From Gammaproteobacteria bacterium (GTDB taxonomy: Bacteria; Pseudomonadota; Gammaproteobacteria; Steroidobacterales; Steroidobacteraceae), in NCBI GenBank assembly GCA_025359205.1, contig JANYHD010000035.1:30937-94936 (forward strand): a stretch of DNA of 64,000 nt. Reading direction: 5' to 3'. How positions within the stretch are numbered: the stretch's first letter is position 1; each line of letters begins with the position of its first letter. The notes beneath the pieces were generated by a model. That model saw only the letters and a program-made list of their open reading frames with translations. It was not told the origin of the DNA and ran no database searches. The position numbers were made by a program, and so were the translations under genes. Of the stretch, positions 33,992-45,676 are shown one piece after another.

Positions 33992-35431
33992 ATGCACGTA
34001 CACATACTCGGCATCTGCGGAACTTTCATGGGTGGCATCGCCGCAATCGCGCGCGGCGCCGGCCACCGGGTCAGCGGCTCAGATCGCAACGTGTATCCGC
34101 CGATGAGCACGCAGCTCGCCGCGCTCGGCATCCAGCTCACGGAGGGCTACGGAGCGGAACAGCTCGAGCCGCGGCCCGACGTGGTCGTGGTGGGAAACGT
34201 GTGCACGCGCGGCATGCCGGTGATCGAAGCGCTACTGGAGCAAGGTATTCCCTACACTTCGGGGCCGGAGTGGCTGGCGCGCGAAGTGCTCGGCGAGCGC
34301 TGGGTGCTCGCGGTCGCTGGCACGCACGGCAAGACAACCACCGCGGCGATGCTGGCCTGGATCCTGGAGGACGCCGGGCTTTCGCCCGGCTTCCTGATCG
34401 GCGGCATTCCCGGCAATTTCGAGCTCAGCGCGCGCCTGGGTGAGCTGCCTTTCTTCGTCATCGAGGCCGACGAATACGACACGGCCTTCTTCGACAAGCG
34501 CGCCAAGTTCGTGCACTACCGGCCGCGCACGCTGGTGCTGAATAACCTGGAATTCGACCACGCCGACATCTATCCGGACCTCGCCGCCATCGAGCGCCAG
34601 TTCCATCACCTGGTGCGGACCGTGCCCGGGGGCGGGCGCATCCTAGTCAACGGCGCGGATGCCAATCTCGCGCGCGTGCTGGCCACGGGCTGCTGGAGCA
34701 GCGTCGAGCGATTTGCGCGCGCGGATGCGGGCGCGGATGCGGGCGCGGACGCCGGCGTTGGCGCAGGTGGCGGGCACGCTGCCGCGACCTGGACCGCCAG
34801 GCTCGCGCCAGGGAGCGATGGCTCCGCATTTGCGGTGCATTGCGATGGCCAGCCCTGCGGCGAAGTGCGCTGGCCGCTGATCGGTCTTCATAATGTCGAC
34901 AACGCACTCGCCGCGATCGGCGCGGCGCGCCACGCCGGCGTCCCGCCCGAGCGCGCCTGCATGGCGCTGGCGTCCTTCGCAGGCGTCCGTCGCCGCATGG
35001 AACTGCGGGGTGAGGCTGGCGGCGTGCGCGTATACGACGACTTCGCGCATCATCCGACCGCCATCGCGACCACGCTTGAAGGACTCCGCCGGCGCGTTGG
35101 CCGCGAGCGCATCGTGGCCGTGCTCGAGCCACGCTCGAACACCATGCGCGCGGGCGTGCACCGCGACACGCTGGCCGATTCGCTGAGCGCTGCCGACAGC
35201 GTCTGGTTGTACGCGCCGCCGGACCTGGGCTGGGACGCGGCCGCGGCGCTGCAGCCGCTCGGCTCACGTGCGCACCTGGCCCGTGATCCCGACGCGCTGC
35301 TGGCGGGCCTGGTGCGCGATCTGCACGCGGGCGATCACGCGCTGCTGATGAGCAACGGCGGCTTCGGCGGCCTGCACGAGCGGCTGCTGCGTTCGCTGGC
35401 TTCGGCCACGACTGCCACGACGGCCACTTGA
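33992..35431 (+). CDS. mpl: UDP-N-acetylmuramate:L-alanyl-gamma-D-glutamyl-meso-diaminopimelate ligase
   Basis: A 479-residue Mur-ligase relative that attaches recycled tripeptide to UDP-MurNAc during peptidoglycan recycling. The N-terminal MHVHILGICGTFMGGIA, ATP-binding GTHGKTTTAAML and LNNLEFDHADIYPDL are characteristic of Mpl rather than MurC. Around residues 244-255 there is an insertion ADAGADAGADAG encoded by three 12-base DNA repeats (34721-34756), in a surface loop position. A GTG six bases upstream (33986) is in frame but the ATG aligns with the family. The next gene starts 16 bases after the stop. Confidence 0.95.
   Translation: MHVHILGICGTFMGGIAAIARGAGHRVSGSDRNVYPPMSTQLAALGIQLTEGYGAEQLEPRPDVVVVGNVCTRGMPVIEALLEQGIPYTSGPEWLAREVLGERWVLAVAGTHGKTTTAAMLAWILEDAGLSPGFLIGGIPGNFELSARLGELPFFVIEADEYDTAFFDKRAKFVHYRPRTLVLNNLEFDHADIYPDLAAIERQFHHLVRTVPGGGRILVNGADANLARVLATGCWSSVERFARADAGADAGADAGVGAGGGHAAATWTARLAPGSDGSAFAVHCDGQPCGEVRWPLIGLHNVDNALAAIGAARHAGVPPERACMALASFAGVRRRMELRGEAGGVRVYDDFAHHPTAIATTLEGLRRRVGRERIVAVLEPRSNTMRAGVHRDTLADSLSAADSVWLYAPPDLGWDAAAALQPLGSRAHLARDPDALLAGLVRDLHAGDHALLMSNGGFGGLHERLLRSLASATTATTAT
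34721..34756 (+). repeat. 12-bp tandem repeat inside mpl (three copies)
   Basis: Three copies of a 12-base unit related to GCGGATGCGGGC, the third diverged. It encodes three Ala-Asp-Ala-Gly units. The unit is a multiple of three, so copy-number change would keep the reading frame. Confidence 0.75.
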
Positions 35432-35447
35432 GCCACGGCGGGGCAGC

Positions 35448-36041
35448 GTGAGCGAACTGCCGCTGTTTCCGCTGCGCACTGTGTTGTTCCCTGGCGGTCT
35501 GCTGCCGCTGCGCATCTTCGAGCCGCGCTACGTCGACATGGTGGGCCGTTGCATGCGCGAGGGCGGCGAATTCGGCGTGCTGCTGATCACCGACAGCGCC
35601 GGCGCCGAGACGGGTCCGGTCGGTTCCCTGGCCGACATCGGCACTACCGCGCGCGTCGTCGATTTCCACGCCTTGCCCGACGGGCTCCTCGGGCTCATGT
35701 GCCGCGGTGCGCGCCGTTTTCGCCTGCTGTCGCGCCGGGTGCAGGAGGATGGGCTGCACCTGGGCACGGTGGAGTGGCTGGCCGAACCGGCGCCGAGCGC
35801 GCTGTTGCCGGAGCACGCGCCGCTGGCGCGGGTGCTGCGCCGCGTGCTGCGGGAACTGGGGGACACCGCGCGGCACCTCGATGCCGGTTTCGACGAGGCG
35901 GGCTGGGTTTCCTGGCGGCTGGCGGAATTCCTGCCGCTCGAGCGCGCCGCGCAGCAGGAGTTGCTGGAACTCAACGACCCGCAGGCGCGGATGCGCGCGC
36001 TGGCACCGCTGATCGAGGTTCCGCCCGAGGCCGGCGGCTAG
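35448..36041 (+). CDS. Lon N-terminal (substrate-binding) domain protein
   Basis: A 197-residue stand-alone version of the Lon protease N-terminal domain, with LPLFPLRTVLFPGGLLPLRIFEPRYVDMV at its start. No ATPase or protease domain follows. Such proteins are common in proteobacteria and have no agreed function; binding of protein substrates is presumed from Lon. The GTG start comes 16 bases after mpl and follows the weak site GGGGCAGC. It is convergent with cpdA, with four bases between the stops. Confidence 0.88.
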   Translation: MSELPLFPLRTVLFPGGLLPLRIFEPRYVDMVGRCMREGGEFGVLLITDSAGAETGPVGSLADIGTTARVVDFHALPDGLLGLMCRGARRFRLLSRRVQEDGLHLGTVEWLAEPAPSALLPEHAPLARVLRRVLRELGDTARHLDAGFDEAGWVSWRLAEFLPLERAAQQELLELNDPQARMRALAPLIEVPPEAGG

Positions 36042-36045
36042 GCGT

Positions 36046-36852
36046 TCAGCCGCCGCCGGCGCTGCGCTGCGCCGGCGCTGCGGCGGCCACCGTTTCCACC
36101 CGCAGCACTTCAGTGTCAATAGTGCCATCGCTCCGGAGCGTGAGGCGCCGGTAGCCGGGCGGACCCGGATCGATCGCGAACTGGTCGGAGTGCGGCAGGA
36201 ACTGCGCGCAGGTCGAAGGCACTGCCAGCAGCCGCACGCCCTTGCGGCGCGAGTCGAAGGACTGGTGCACGTGTCCCCACAGGATGACCCGCAGCTGCGG
36301 ATAGCGATCGGTGATCGCGAAGAACTCGTCGGGATTTTGCAGGCCCACCGAATCGATCCAGCGGCTGGCCATGCGCACGGGGTGGTGATGCAGGCTGATG
36401 AGCACGTGGCGCTCGCCAGCGTCCGCCAGTGCCGCATCGAGCCGCGCCAGCTCGGCCGCGCTGAGGCGCCCGTGCGCCTGGCCGGGCACGCAGCTGTCGA
36501 GCATGACCAGGCGCCAGTTGCCCACGTCGTGCACGCCGCAGGTCTCGAACGGCGCCGCGGCCAGCTCGCGCCGCATGGCCTCGCCGTCGTCGTGGTTGCC
36601 CGGCAGGCACCACACGGGCTTGCCCAGGTTCCCGAGCATTTCCCGCACCGTGACATATCCGCCGGCGTCGTCATTGACGAGGTCGCCGGTCAGCAGCAGC
36701 GCCTCGGCGTCCCAGTGGTGGGCGCGGGCATGGCGCAGTACCGCCGCGAGCGAGTCGCGCGTCACCACGCCGCGCAGGGCGCGGTCGGCACGCGCATACA
36801 GGTGCGGATCGGACAGCTGCAACAGGCGCACATCGGTCTTCATGCCCGTCAT
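36046..36852 (-). CDS. cpdA: 3',5'-cyclic-AMP phosphodiesterase (CpdA-type)
   Basis: A 268-residue class III cyclic nucleotide phosphodiesterase of the calcineurin-like family. All metal-site motifs are present in order: QLSDPHLYA, LLTGDLVND, LPGNHDD, SLHHHPVRM and LWGHVHQSFD. It would lower cAMP in the cytoplasm. An alternative ATG three codons in (MKTDVRLLQ) is possible. The 165-base gap to ahcY upstream holds a 6-bp hairpin at 36941-36959 (CTGCGG/CCGCAG arms) without a T-run, and no clear terminator. Confidence 0.9.
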   Translation of the reverse strand: MTGMKTDVRLLQLSDPHLYARADRALRGVVTRDSLAAVLRHARAHHWDAEALLLTGDLVNDDAGGYVTVREMLGNLGKPVWCLPGNHDDGEAMRRELAAAPFETCGVHDVGNWRLVMLDSCVPGQAHGRLSAAELARLDAALADAGERHVLISLHHHPVRMASRWIDSVGLQNPDEFFAITDRYPQLRVILWGHVHQSFDSRRKGVRLLAVPSTCAQFLPHSDQFAIDPGPPGYRRLTLRSDGTIDTEVLRVETVAAAAPAQRSAGGG

Positions 36853-37017
36853 CTTACCGGCCGCGCCGCCTGCTCCCGGTGATCTGCTTCAAGTTCGCAG
36901 CTGCCATATATGTCTGGACTGCCGACGCGCTCCACAGTTCCTGCGGCCCGTTTCCGCAGATGTTAAACGGACCGCGCAACGGCTGTCGCCGTTCCGCGGC
37001 AGTGGAGCGGCAATGCG

Positions 37018-38454
<1,437 letters not shown>

Positions 38455-38485
38455 GGGCTCCAACTCCTTTTGTCTGTACAGGGTT

Positions 38486-38562
38486 GTGAGCGCCGTTGGC
38501 TCCTTAGCCACGATGCACCAAGCCTGGCAGGGTCTTAGCCTGTCGCAGCGCTCCTCGGTGCA
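38486..38562 (-). promoter_or_regulatory. S-adenosylhomocysteine (SAH) riboswitch of ahcY
   Basis: The minus strand reads the conserved SAH riboswitch core: CCGAGGAGCGCTGCGAC, then GCCAGGCTTGG, then CAACGGCGCTCAC. Arm P1 pairs TGCACCGAG with CTTGGTGCA over nine bases (38562-38554 with 38522-38514, one wobble). The pseudoknot pairs GAGCGC in the 5' part with GCGCTC near 38493-38488. It lies 32 bases upstream of the ahcY ATG, the classic position. High SAH is expected to raise ahcY expression. Confidence 0.93.
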
Positions 38563-38566
38563 CCGG

Positions 38567-38600
38567 CGCGCGGGCGGCCCGCGCGACGTCCCCGATTATA
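38567..38600 (-). promoter_or_regulatory. ahcY promoter -10 (TATAAT) and 5' leader hairpin
   Basis: A perfect TATAAT lies on the minus strand at 38600-38595. The expected transcript begins near 38588 and at once enters a GC-only hairpin with eight-base arms and a three-base loop (38585-38567), just before the riboswitch. No clear -35 is visible; it would lie inside the end of metK. Confidence 0.6.
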
Positions 38601-38612
38601 GCGCAAAAGGTC

Positions 38613-39803
38613 CTACTGGCGCCTACCGACGGCCCGGCGCGCCAGGCGGCGGCCCGCGGCGGCGAGCGCCTCGGCTCGATCGGTGCGCTCCCAGCTGAAG
38701 TCTGCTTCCTTCCGTCCGAAATGGCCGTAGGCCGCGGTCTGGCGATAGATCGGCCGCGTCAGGTCGAGCATGACGCGCAGGCCGTAGGGAGTCAGGTCAA
38801 AGTGGCGTCGCACCAATTCGGTGAGCTGCTCGCGGCTGAGCGCGCTGGTGCCGAAGGCGTCGACCATGATCGAGGTGGGCTCGGCGACGCCGATCGCGTA
38901 GGACACCTGCACCTCGCAGCGCTCGGCCAGGCCTGCGGCGACCAGGTTCTTGGCCACGTAGCGTGCGGCGTAGGCGGCCGAACGGTCCACCTTCGATGGA
39001 TCCTTGCCGGAGAAGGCGCCGCCGCCGTGGCGCGCGAAACCGCCATAAGTATCGACGATGATCTTGCGCCCCGTGAGGCCGCAGTCGCCCACCGGGCCGC
39101 CGACCACGAAGCGTCCGGTCGGATTGATGTGATACTGCGTGCGCTTGCTGAGCCAGCGCTTCGGCAGCACCGGCTTGATGATCTCTTCCATCACGGCTTC
39201 GCGCAGTTTCTTGGTCGAGATGTCCGGGCTGTGCTGGGTCGAGAGCACCACGGCCTCGATGCCCACCGGGCGATCGTGCTCGTAGCGCAGTGTGATCTGG
39301 CTCTTGGCATCGGGACGGAGCCAATCGAGCTTGCCGCGCTTGCGCACCTCGGCCTGGCGCTTGACCAGGCGGTGGGCAAGGGTGATCGGCGCGGGCATCA
39401 GCACGTCCGTTTCGTTGGTCGCGTAGCCGAACATCAGGCCCTGGTCGCCCGCACCCTGCTTGCGTCGGGTCTTGCGGTCGACGCCCATGGCGATGTCGGG
39501 TGATTGCTTGCCGATGATGTTGATCACGCCGCAGCTCGCGCCATCGAAGCCCATCTCGGAGCTGTCGTAGCCGATTTCGAGGACGGTATCGCGCACCAGC
39601 TTTTCCAGGTCGATCCAGGCCGAAGTGGTCACTTCGCCTGCCACGACCACGACGCCGGTCTTGACCAGCGTTTCGCAGGCCACGCGGCCGGCCGGATCGA
39701 GCGTCAAGATCGCATCCAGAACGGCGTCGGAGATCTGGTCGGCGACCTTGTCGGGATGGCCCTCGGAAACCGACTCCGAGGTGAAGACGAAGCTGTTGGA
39801 CAT
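38613..39803 (-). CDS. metK: S-adenosylmethionine synthetase
   Basis: A 396-residue enzyme making SAM from methionine and ATP. Motifs: [24 protein letters not shown] at the start, [16 protein letters not shown] and [22 protein letters not shown]. Length and domain order are standard. The ATG at 39803 is chosen because it begins the conserved [18 protein letters not shown] hexamer on the minus strand at 39843-39838 is a likely -10. ahcY follows after 158 bases, so SAM synthesis and SAH removal lie side by side. Confidence 0.98.
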   Translation of the reverse strand: MSNSFVFTSESVSEGHPDKVADQISDAVLDAILTLDPAGRVACETLVKTGVVVVAGEVTTSAWIDLEKLVRDTVLEIGYDSSEMGFDGASCGVINIIGKQSPDIAMGVDRKTRRKQGAGDQGLMFGYATNETDVLMPAPITLAHRLVKRQAEVRKRGKLDWLRPDAKSQITLRYEHDRPVGIEAVVLSTQHSPDISTKKLREAVMEEIIKPVLPKRWLSKRTQYHINPTGRFVVGGPVGDCGLTGRKIIVDTYGGFARHGGGAFSGKDPSKVDRSAAYAARYVAKNLVAAGLAERCEVQVSYAIGVAEPTSIMVDAFGTSALSREQLTELVRRHFDLTPYGLRVMLDLTRPIYRQTAAYGHFGRKEADFSWERTDRAEALAAAGRRLARRAVGRRQ

Positions 39804-39878
39804 GCGCAATCCTGGAACGTGGCGGGCGGGAAGCGACAGTATAACGTGCGGTTGCCGGGCACGGCCGCATCGACGTAT

Positions 39879-39896
39879 TGAGTGTGAACAGGCCCT
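39879..39896. repeat. Intergenic repeat motif, copy 3 (TGAGTGTGAACAGGCCCT)
   Basis: Identical over 18 bases to the copy at 33926-33943. It lies between the divergent metK and tkt genes. It overlaps a possible tkt promoter: TTGAGT at 39878-39883 and GACAAT at 39901-39906, 17 bases apart. Confidence 0.5.
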
Positions 39897-39948
39897 AGTA
39901 GACAATGCGCGCCCCTTGGCCGCGTCGCCCTAGAGCTACGAGAGTCCC

Positions 39949-41937
39949 ATGCCCACACGCCGCGAACTCGCCAACGTCATCCGCGTCCTTGCCATGGACG
40001 CGGTCCAGCAGGCGAATTCGGGCCACCCCGGCGCTCCCATGGGCATGGCGGACATGGCCGAGGCGCTGTGGCGCGGGCCGCTGAAGCACAACCCGGCGAA
40101 CCCGCGCTGGTGGAACCGCGATCGCTTCGTGCTCTCCAATGGCCACGCCTCGATGCTGCTCTATTCGCTGCTGCACCTGACCGGCTATCCGGTTTCGATG
40201 GACGAACTGCGCAGCTTCCGCCAGCTCGGCAGCCGCACGGCCGGCCACCCGGAACACGACCTGGCCATGGGCATCGAGACCACCACCGGCCCGCTCGGGC
40301 AGGGGCTCGCCAACGCCGTGGGCATGGCGCTCGCGGAGAAAGTGCTCGCCGCGCAGTTCAACCAGCCCGGCCTCGCCATCGTCGATCACCACACCTGGGT
40401 CTTCCTCGGCGACGGCTGCATGATGGAAGGCATTTCGCATGAAGTGGCCTCGCTCGCCGGCACGCTGGGGCTCGGCAAGCTCACAGCGCTCTATGACGAA
40501 AACGGGATCTCTATCGACGGCAAGGTGGCTGGCTGGTTTGCCGATGACACCGCGAAGCGCTTCGAGGCCTATGGCTGGCAGGTGATTCGCGACGTGGACG
40601 GCCAGGACGGCGATGCCGTGGCGGCGGCGATCCGCGTCGCACAAGGCGATGGTGCACGTCCCTCGCTGATCTGCTGCCGCACCGTGATCGGCTATCCCGC
40701 GCCTACTCGCGGAGGTACGGCCAAAGCGCATGGCGAACCGCTGGGAGTAGAGGAGGTTGCCGCCGTGCGCAAGCTCCTCAACTGGACCGAGCCGCCGTTC
40801 GTAGTGCCCTCGGAACTGCGCGCCGCCTGGGATTGCCAGGCGAAGGGCCGCGCGGCAGAACAGGCCTGGCAGGAGCTGTTTGCGCGCTATCGCGACCAGC
40901 ATGCGCAGCTGGCCGCGGAATTCGTGCGACGCATGCAGGGCGAACTGCCTGCCAACTGGCCGGCGCAGCGCGCGCAGTTGCTGGCTGCGGCGGCCGCGAC
41001 CAGCGGCGCGCAGGCGACGCGTGTGTCCTCGCAGAACACGCTCAACGCGATCGGCGAGGGGCTCCCGGAGCTGCTTGGCGGCTCTGCCGATCTCACCGGA
41101 TCGAACAACACGCTGCGTAAGGGCGCGCGCGCGATTACGCATGGAGACGCCTCGGGCAGCTACATCTACTACGGCGTGCGCGAATTCGGCATGAGCGCCG
41201 CGATGAACGGCATGGCGCTGCACGGCGGCTTCATTCCCTTCGGCGGCACCTTCCTCACTTTTTCCGACTACGCGCGCAACGCCGTGCGCATGGCCTCGCT
41301 CATGCACCAGCGCGTCGTGTTCGTCTACACGCACGACTCAATCGGGCTGGGCGAAGATGGGCCGACGCACCAGCCGATCGAGCACCTGGCGAGCTTGCGG
41401 CTGATGCCGCATCTGCATGTCTGGCGTCCGGCCGATGCGCTCGAGACTGCGGTGGCCTGGAGCGCGGTCATCGAGCGCAGCCAGGGACCGAGCTGCCTGG
41501 TGCTGACCCGCCAGGGACTGGCGCAGGTGGCCGCTGCGGCCCAGCCGGAACACATCGCCCGCGGCGGCTACATACTGCTCGATTGTGCGGGCGCGCCCGA
41601 GCAGCTCGTGATCGCCACCGGCTCCGAGCTGTCGCTGGCCCTCGATGCGGTCAAGGCGGCGCAGGTGCAGGGACGGCGCGTGCGCCTGGTCTCGATGCCC
41701 TGCACGGCGGTCTTCGATGCGCAGGATGCCGCCTGGCGGGAATCGGTCCTGCCCGCCGCGGTGACGCGGCGGCTGGCGATCGAGGCGGGCGCCACCGGCT
41801 TGTGGTGGCGCTACGTGGGCACCGCCGGGCGGGTGCTGGGCATCGACGAGTTTGGCGCTTCGGGCAAGGCGCCCGAGCTGTTCCGTAAATTTGGCCTCGG
41901 CGCCGACAATGTGCTGAAGGTCGTACTAGAATCCTAG
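39949..41937 (+). CDS. tkt: Transketolase
   Basis: A 662-residue thiamine-diphosphate enzyme of the pentose phosphate pathway. The cofactor-binding motif [36 protein letters not shown] region is complete (about residues 153-185), with [11 protein letters not shown] at the start and [19 protein letters not shown] in the pyrimidine domain. It transfers two-carbon units between sugar phosphates. It heads the run tkt-gap-pgk-pyk, all on the plus strand with short gaps, so these genes probably share transcripts. Confidence 0.98.
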   Translation: MPTRRELANVIRVLAMDAVQQANSGHPGAPMGMADMAEALWRGPLKHNPANPRWWNRDRFVLSNGHASMLLYSLLHLTGYPVSMDELRSFRQLGSRTAGHPEHDLAMGIETTTGPLGQGLANAVGMALAEKVLAAQFNQPGLAIVDHHTWVFLGDGCMMEGISHEVASLAGTLGLGKLTALYDENGISIDGKVAGWFADDTAKRFEAYGWQVIRDVDGQDGDAVAAAIRVAQGDGARPSLICCRTVIGYPAPTRGGTAKAHGEPLGVEEVAAVRKLLNWTEPPFVVPSELRAAWDCQAKGRAAEQAWQELFARYRDQHAQLAAEFVRRMQGELPANWPAQRAQLLAAAAATSGAQATRVSSQNTLNAIGEGLPELLGGSADLTGSNNTLRKGARAITHGDASGSYIYYGVREFGMSAAMNGMALHGGFIPFGGTFLTFSDYARNAVRMASLMHQRVVFVYTHDSIGLGEDGPTHQPIEHLASLRLMPHLHVWRPADALETAVAWSAVIERSQGPSCLVLTRQGLAQVAAAAQPEHIARGGYILLDCAGAPEQLVIATGSELSLALDAVKAAQVQGRRVRLVSMPCTAVFDAQDAAWRESVLPAAVTRRLAIEAGATGLWWRYVGTAGRVLGIDEFGASGKAPELFRKFGLGADNVLKVVLES

Positions 41938-41969
41938 GCGCGAAAACGGTTATCTCCAAGGAGTGGGCA

Positions 41970-42986
41970 ATGGCAGTGAAGGTGGGCATCAACGGGTACG
42001 GTCGCATCGGCCGCAACATCCTCCGGGCGCTGTATGAGAGCGGCCGCCAGAATGAGCTGCAGATCGTGGGCATCAATGATCTGTGCGACGCGCAGGCCAA
42101 TGCGCACCTGACACGCTACGACACGGCCCACGGCAAGTTCCCGGGCAAGGTGAGCGTCGAGGGCGACTCGATGGTCGTCAACGGCGATCGCATCAAGGTC
42201 ACCGCGCACCGCGACCCGGCGCAGATTCCCTGGGGCGCGATGGGTGCCGAGTTCGTGCTCGAGTGCACCGGCTTCTTCACGACCAAGGCGGATTGCGGCA
42301 AGCACATCGCCGGTGGCGCGAAGAAAGTGGTGATCTCGGCACCGGGCGGCAAGGACGTGGATGCGACAGTCGTCTATGGCGTGAACCACAACGTGCTGAA
42401 GTCCACGCACAGCGTGATTTCCAACGCGTCCTGCACGACCAACTGCCTCGCGCCGCTGGCCAAGGTGCTCAACGATGGCATCGGCATCCAGTCGGGCCTC
42501 ATGACCACAATCCACGCCTACACCAACGACCAGCGCCTGACGGACGTGTATCACGAGGACATCCGCCGAGCACGCTCGGCCACCATGTCGATGATCCCGG
42601 CCAAGACCGGCGCTGCCGCGGCCGTGGGCCTGGTGCTGCCGGAGCTCAAGGGGCGGCTCGACGGATTTGCGATCCGTGTGCCGACCATCAACGTATCGCT
42701 GGTTGACCTCACCTTCACGCCCAAGCGCGCGACTACGATCGAGGAGATCAACAAACTGGTGATGGCCGCTGCCAGCAGCGGTCCGCTCAAGGGGATCCTT
42801 GCCTACACCGATGCGCTGCTGGTGTCGGTCGACTACAACCACGACCCGGCTTCCTCGACCTATGACGCGACGTTGACGAAGATCATCGAGGGCAACCTCG
42901 TCAAGGTCTGCTCTTGGTACGACAACGAGTGGGGTTTCTCGAACCGCATGATCGACACGACGCTCGCCTGGTCGCGCGCAGCTTGA
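41970..42986 (+). CDS. gap: Glyceraldehyde-3-phosphate dehydrogenase, type I
   Basis: A 338-residue glycolytic dehydrogenase. The NAD-binding start is [17 protein letters not shown], and the active-site cysteine lies in [13 protein letters not shown] near residue 155. [12 protein letters not shown] closes the protein. Asp in GINDLCD at the end of the second strand favours NAD over NADP. The ATG follows a good CAAGGAG ribosome binding site. Located 32 bases after tkt and 14 bases before the likely pgk start. Confidence 0.98.
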   Translation: MAVKVGINGYGRIGRNILRALYESGRQNELQIVGINDLCDAQANAHLTRYDTAHGKFPGKVSVEGDSMVVNGDRIKVTAHRDPAQIPWGAMGAEFVLECTGFFTTKADCGKHIAGGAKKVVISAPGGKDVDATVVYGVNHNVLKSTHSVISNASCTTNCLAPLAKVLNDGIGIQSGLMTTIHAYTNDQRLTDVYHEDIRRARSATMSMIPAKTGAAAAVGLVLPELKGRLDGFAIRVPTINVSLVDLTFTPKRATTIEEINKLVMAAASSGPLKGILAYTDALLVSVDYNHDPASSTYDATLTKIIEGNLVKVCSWYDNEWGFSNRMIDTTLAWSRAA

Positions 42987-43000
42987 GCACGGTTCCGGGC

Positions 43001-44182
43001 GTGCCCTCGCTGCTACGGATGGCGGATCTCGATCTCGCCGGCAAGCGAGTGCTGATCCGCGAAGACCTCAACGTGCCGATCAAGGACGGCAAGGTCACCA
43101 GCGACGCGCGCATCCGCGCCGCGCTGCCCACCATCCGCCTGGCGCTCGACAGGCAGGCGCGCGTGTTGATCCTCTCGCACCTGGGTCGGCCAAAAGAGGG
43201 CCAGTTCGAACCCGAACTGTCGCTCGCGCCCGTGGCGATGCGGTTGTCCGAGCTGCTGGGCTCGCCCGTGCCGCTGGTGAAGAACTGGCTCGACGGCGTC
43301 GAGTGCGCGCCCGGCAGCGCGGTGCTGTGCGAGAACGTGCGCTACAACAAGGGTGAGAAGGCCGATGACGAGGCGCTCTCGCGCCGCATGGCCGCGCTCG
43401 CCGATGTGTACGTGATGGACGCCTTCGGCACCGCGCACCGCGCCGAGTCCAGCACGCACGGCGTCGGCCGCTTCGCGCCGGTGGCCTGCGCGGGCCCGCT
43501 GCTGGTGGCTGAGCTCGATGCGCTCGAGCGCGCGCTGCTCAAGCCGGCACGGCCGCTGGTGGCGATCGTGGCGGGCTCGAAGGTGTCCACCAAGCTCACG
43601 GTGCTCGAAACGCTGCTCGAGAAGGTCGACAAGCTGATCGTCGGCGGCGGCATCGCCAACACTTTCCTGGCCGCCACCGGCGTGCAGGTCGGCAAATCAT
43701 TGTGTGAGGCCGACATGCTCGACATGGCGCGCCGACTCCTGGCGCGTGCGCGCGAGCGCGGCGCCGAGATCCCGCTGCCTACCGACGTGGTGGTGGCGCG
43801 CGAGTTTGCCGCCACCGCGCATGCCGACGTGCGCGCCGTTGGCGAAGTCAACGCCGACGAGATGATCCTCGACATCGGTCCCGATACGGCGGAGCGGCTG
43901 TGCGCCGTGATCAAGGATGCGGGCACGATCCTGTGGAACGGCCCTGTTGGCGTGTTTGAATTCGACCAGTTCGGTGAAGGCACCAAGGCCATCGCTAATG
44001 CCATCGCCAGCAGCGCGGCGTATTCACTCGCCGGCGGCGGCGACACGCTGGCCGCGATCGAGAAATATGGTGTCGAGGACGGCATCTCCTATATTTCAAC
44101 CGGCGGTGGCGCCTTTCTCGAGTTCGTCGAGGGCAAGACCCTGCCGGCGGTGGCAATGCTGCAGGCACGCGCGGCGACCTGA
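43001..44182 (+). CDS. pgk: Phosphoglycerate kinase
   Basis: A 393-residue enzyme producing ATP from 1,3-bisphosphoglycerate. Motifs: [29 protein letters not shown], and the nucleotide-binding end [23 protein letters not shown] with [13 protein letters not shown]. The start is not certain: I use the GTG at 43001 because [15 protein letters not shown] then lines up with the family N-terminus; an ATG at 43019 would remove six residues. No strong ribosome binding site lies before either, which may reflect coupling to gap. Confidence 0.95.
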   Translation: MPSLLRMADLDLAGKRVLIREDLNVPIKDGKVTSDARIRAALPTIRLALDRQARVLILSHLGRPKEGQFEPELSLAPVAMRLSELLGSPVPLVKNWLDGVECAPGSAVLCENVRYNKGEKADDEALSRRMAALADVYVMDAFGTAHRAESSTHGVGRFAPVACAGPLLVAELDALERALLKPARPLVAIVAGSKVSTKLTVLETLLEKVDKLIVGGGIANTFLAATGVQVGKSLCEADMLDMARRLLARARERGAEIPLPTDVVVAREFAATAHADVRAVGEVNADEMILDIGPDTAERLCAVIKDAGTILWNGPVGVFEFDQFGEGTKAIANAIASSAAYSLAGGGDTLAAIEKYGVEDGISYISTGGGAFLEFVEGKTLPAVAMLQARAAT

Positions 44183-44205
44183 GAAAAAAAGGCCTGAGGA
44201 ATGAT

Positions 44206-45645
44206 ATGGATACCGGACGCCGCACCAAGATCGTCGCCACGCTGGGACCCGCCACCGACGACCCGGCGGTGATCGCCGGCATGGTCGCCGCGGGACTCGA
44301 CGTCGCGCGAGTTAATTTCTCGCACGGCACGCGCGAATCTCAGCGCAAGCGTGTCGAAAGCGTGCGCGCGGCTGCAAAGGCCGCCGGGCGCAACATCGGC
44401 ATCCTCGCGGACCTCGCCGGCCCCAAGATTCGCATTGAAAGCTTCGCCAAGGGCAGCATCCAGCTGGTCGAGGGCGAGCCCTTCGCGCTCGATACGGCGC
44501 TCGATGCCACGGCCGGCAATGACAGCGAAGTCGGCTGCGCCTACCAGAACCTCCCCAACGATGTGCGCGCCGGCGACTCGCTGCTGCTGGCCGACGGCCA
44601 GATCATACTCGGCGTCGAGCGCGTGACCGGCACCCGCATCCACTGCGTGGTGCGCGTCGGCGGCGAGCTCTCCAACCGCAAGGGCCTCAATCGCCAGGGC
44701 GGTGGCATCTCGGCGCCGGCGCTGACAGAGAAGGACCTGGCCGATGTGCAGCTGGCCGCCGAGCTCGGCATCGACTACCTGGCGGTTTCCTTCGCGCGCG
44801 ATGGCGACGACATGCGCCGCGCCCAAAGCGAACTGCGCAAGTGGCGTGGCGAGGCGCGCGTGGTCGCGAAGATCGAGCGCCACGAGGCGCTCGACAACCT
44901 CGCCGGCATCCTCGCGGTCACCGACGCGGTGATGGTGGCGCGCGGGGACCTGGGCGTCGAAATGGGCTACGCCGAGCTCACGGGATTGCAGAAGACCATC
45001 ATCCGCCAGTCGCTGGCGCGCAACCGCGTGGTGATCACGGCGACGCAGATGATGGAATCGATGATCCAGAACCCGATGCCGACGCGCGCCGAGGTGAGCG
45101 ACGTGGCCAACGCGGTGCTCGACGGCACCGACGCGGTGATGCTCTCCGCGGAGACCGCCGCCGGCAAGTACCCGGTCAAGGCCGTGCAGGCGATGGCGGA
45201 CGTGATCCGCGGTGCCGAGAAATACCAGCTGGGCGCGCCGCCCGGCGTGGTCCGCGTCGAGGACGAATTCGGCAATACCGAAGAGGCGATCTCGCGTGCG
45301 GTGATGTACACCGCCAATCACATGCGCGTGCGCGCCATCGTCGCGCTGACCGAGTCGGGTCTGACGCCGCTGTGGATGAGCCGCATTCGCGCCGACATTC
45401 CGATCTATGCCTTCACCCGCCACGAAGGCACCCGCCGCCGCGTGACGCTCTATCGCGGCGTGTACGCAGTGCCCTTCGATATCACCGACAGCCGCCCGCA
45501 GGAACTGTATCGCGCGATCTTCGAGCGGCTGCTCGGCCAGGGCCTGGTCGATGTTGATGACCTGGTGATACTCACCAAGGGCGAGCTCTCTGGCGTGTCA
45601 GGCGGCACTAACTCCATGCAGATCGTGCGGGTGACGCAGCCCTGA
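44206..45645 (+). CDS. pyk: Pyruvate kinase
   Basis: A 479-residue enzyme that makes pyruvate and ATP from phosphoenolpyruvate. Motifs: RRTKIVATLGPATDD, ARVNFSHGT, ILADLAGPKIRIE, VAKIERHEALDNL, and MVARGDLGVEMGYAEL. The active-site and metal residues are in place. The ATG follows CTGAGGAATGAT with AGGA as ribosome binding site. It ends the tkt-gap-pgk-pyk run; 31 bases beyond lies the convergent end of a damaged cytochrome gene. No obvious terminator is seen. Confidence 0.97.
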   Translation: MDTGRRTKIVATLGPATDDPAVIAGMVAAGLDVARVNFSHGTRESQRKRVESVRAAAKAAGRNIGILADLAGPKIRIESFAKGSIQLVEGEPFALDTALDATAGNDSEVGCAYQNLPNDVRAGDSLLLADGQIILGVERVTGTRIHCVVRVGGELSNRKGLNRQGGGISAPALTEKDLADVQLAAELGIDYLAVSFARDGDDMRRAQSELRKWRGEARVVAKIERHEALDNLAGILAVTDAVMVARGDLGVEMGYAELTGLQKTIIRQSLARNRVVITATQMMESMIQNPMPTRAEVSDVANAVLDGTDAVMLSAETAAGKYPVKAVQAMADVIRGAEKYQLGAPPGVVRVEDEFGNTEEAISRAVMYTANHMRVRAIVALTESGLTPLWMSRIRADIPIYAFTRHEGTRRRVTLYRGVYAVPFDITDSRPQELYRAIFERLLGQGLVDVDDLVILTKGELSGVSGGTNSMQIVRVTQP

Positions 45646-45676
45646 GGGCGGGCGGCGGGGGTCGCGTCGACGTGGG

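Noticed and set aside
34647..36674. 675-codon minus-strand frame across mpl, the Lon-N gene and part of cpdA
   Set aside because: Low-complexity Arg/Ala/Ser composition and overlap with three recognised genes.
36941..36959. CTGCGG/CCGCAG hairpin between ahcY and cpdA as an intrinsic terminator
   Set aside because: There is no T-run after the stem on the minus strand and the stem is only 6 bp. I leave it as a minor hairpin.
39878..39906. SAM riboswitch in front of metK
   Set aside because: The 145-base metK-tkt gap shows no SAM-I, SAM-II or SAM-IV type core; only promoter-like hexamers and the recurring 18-base motif are visible.
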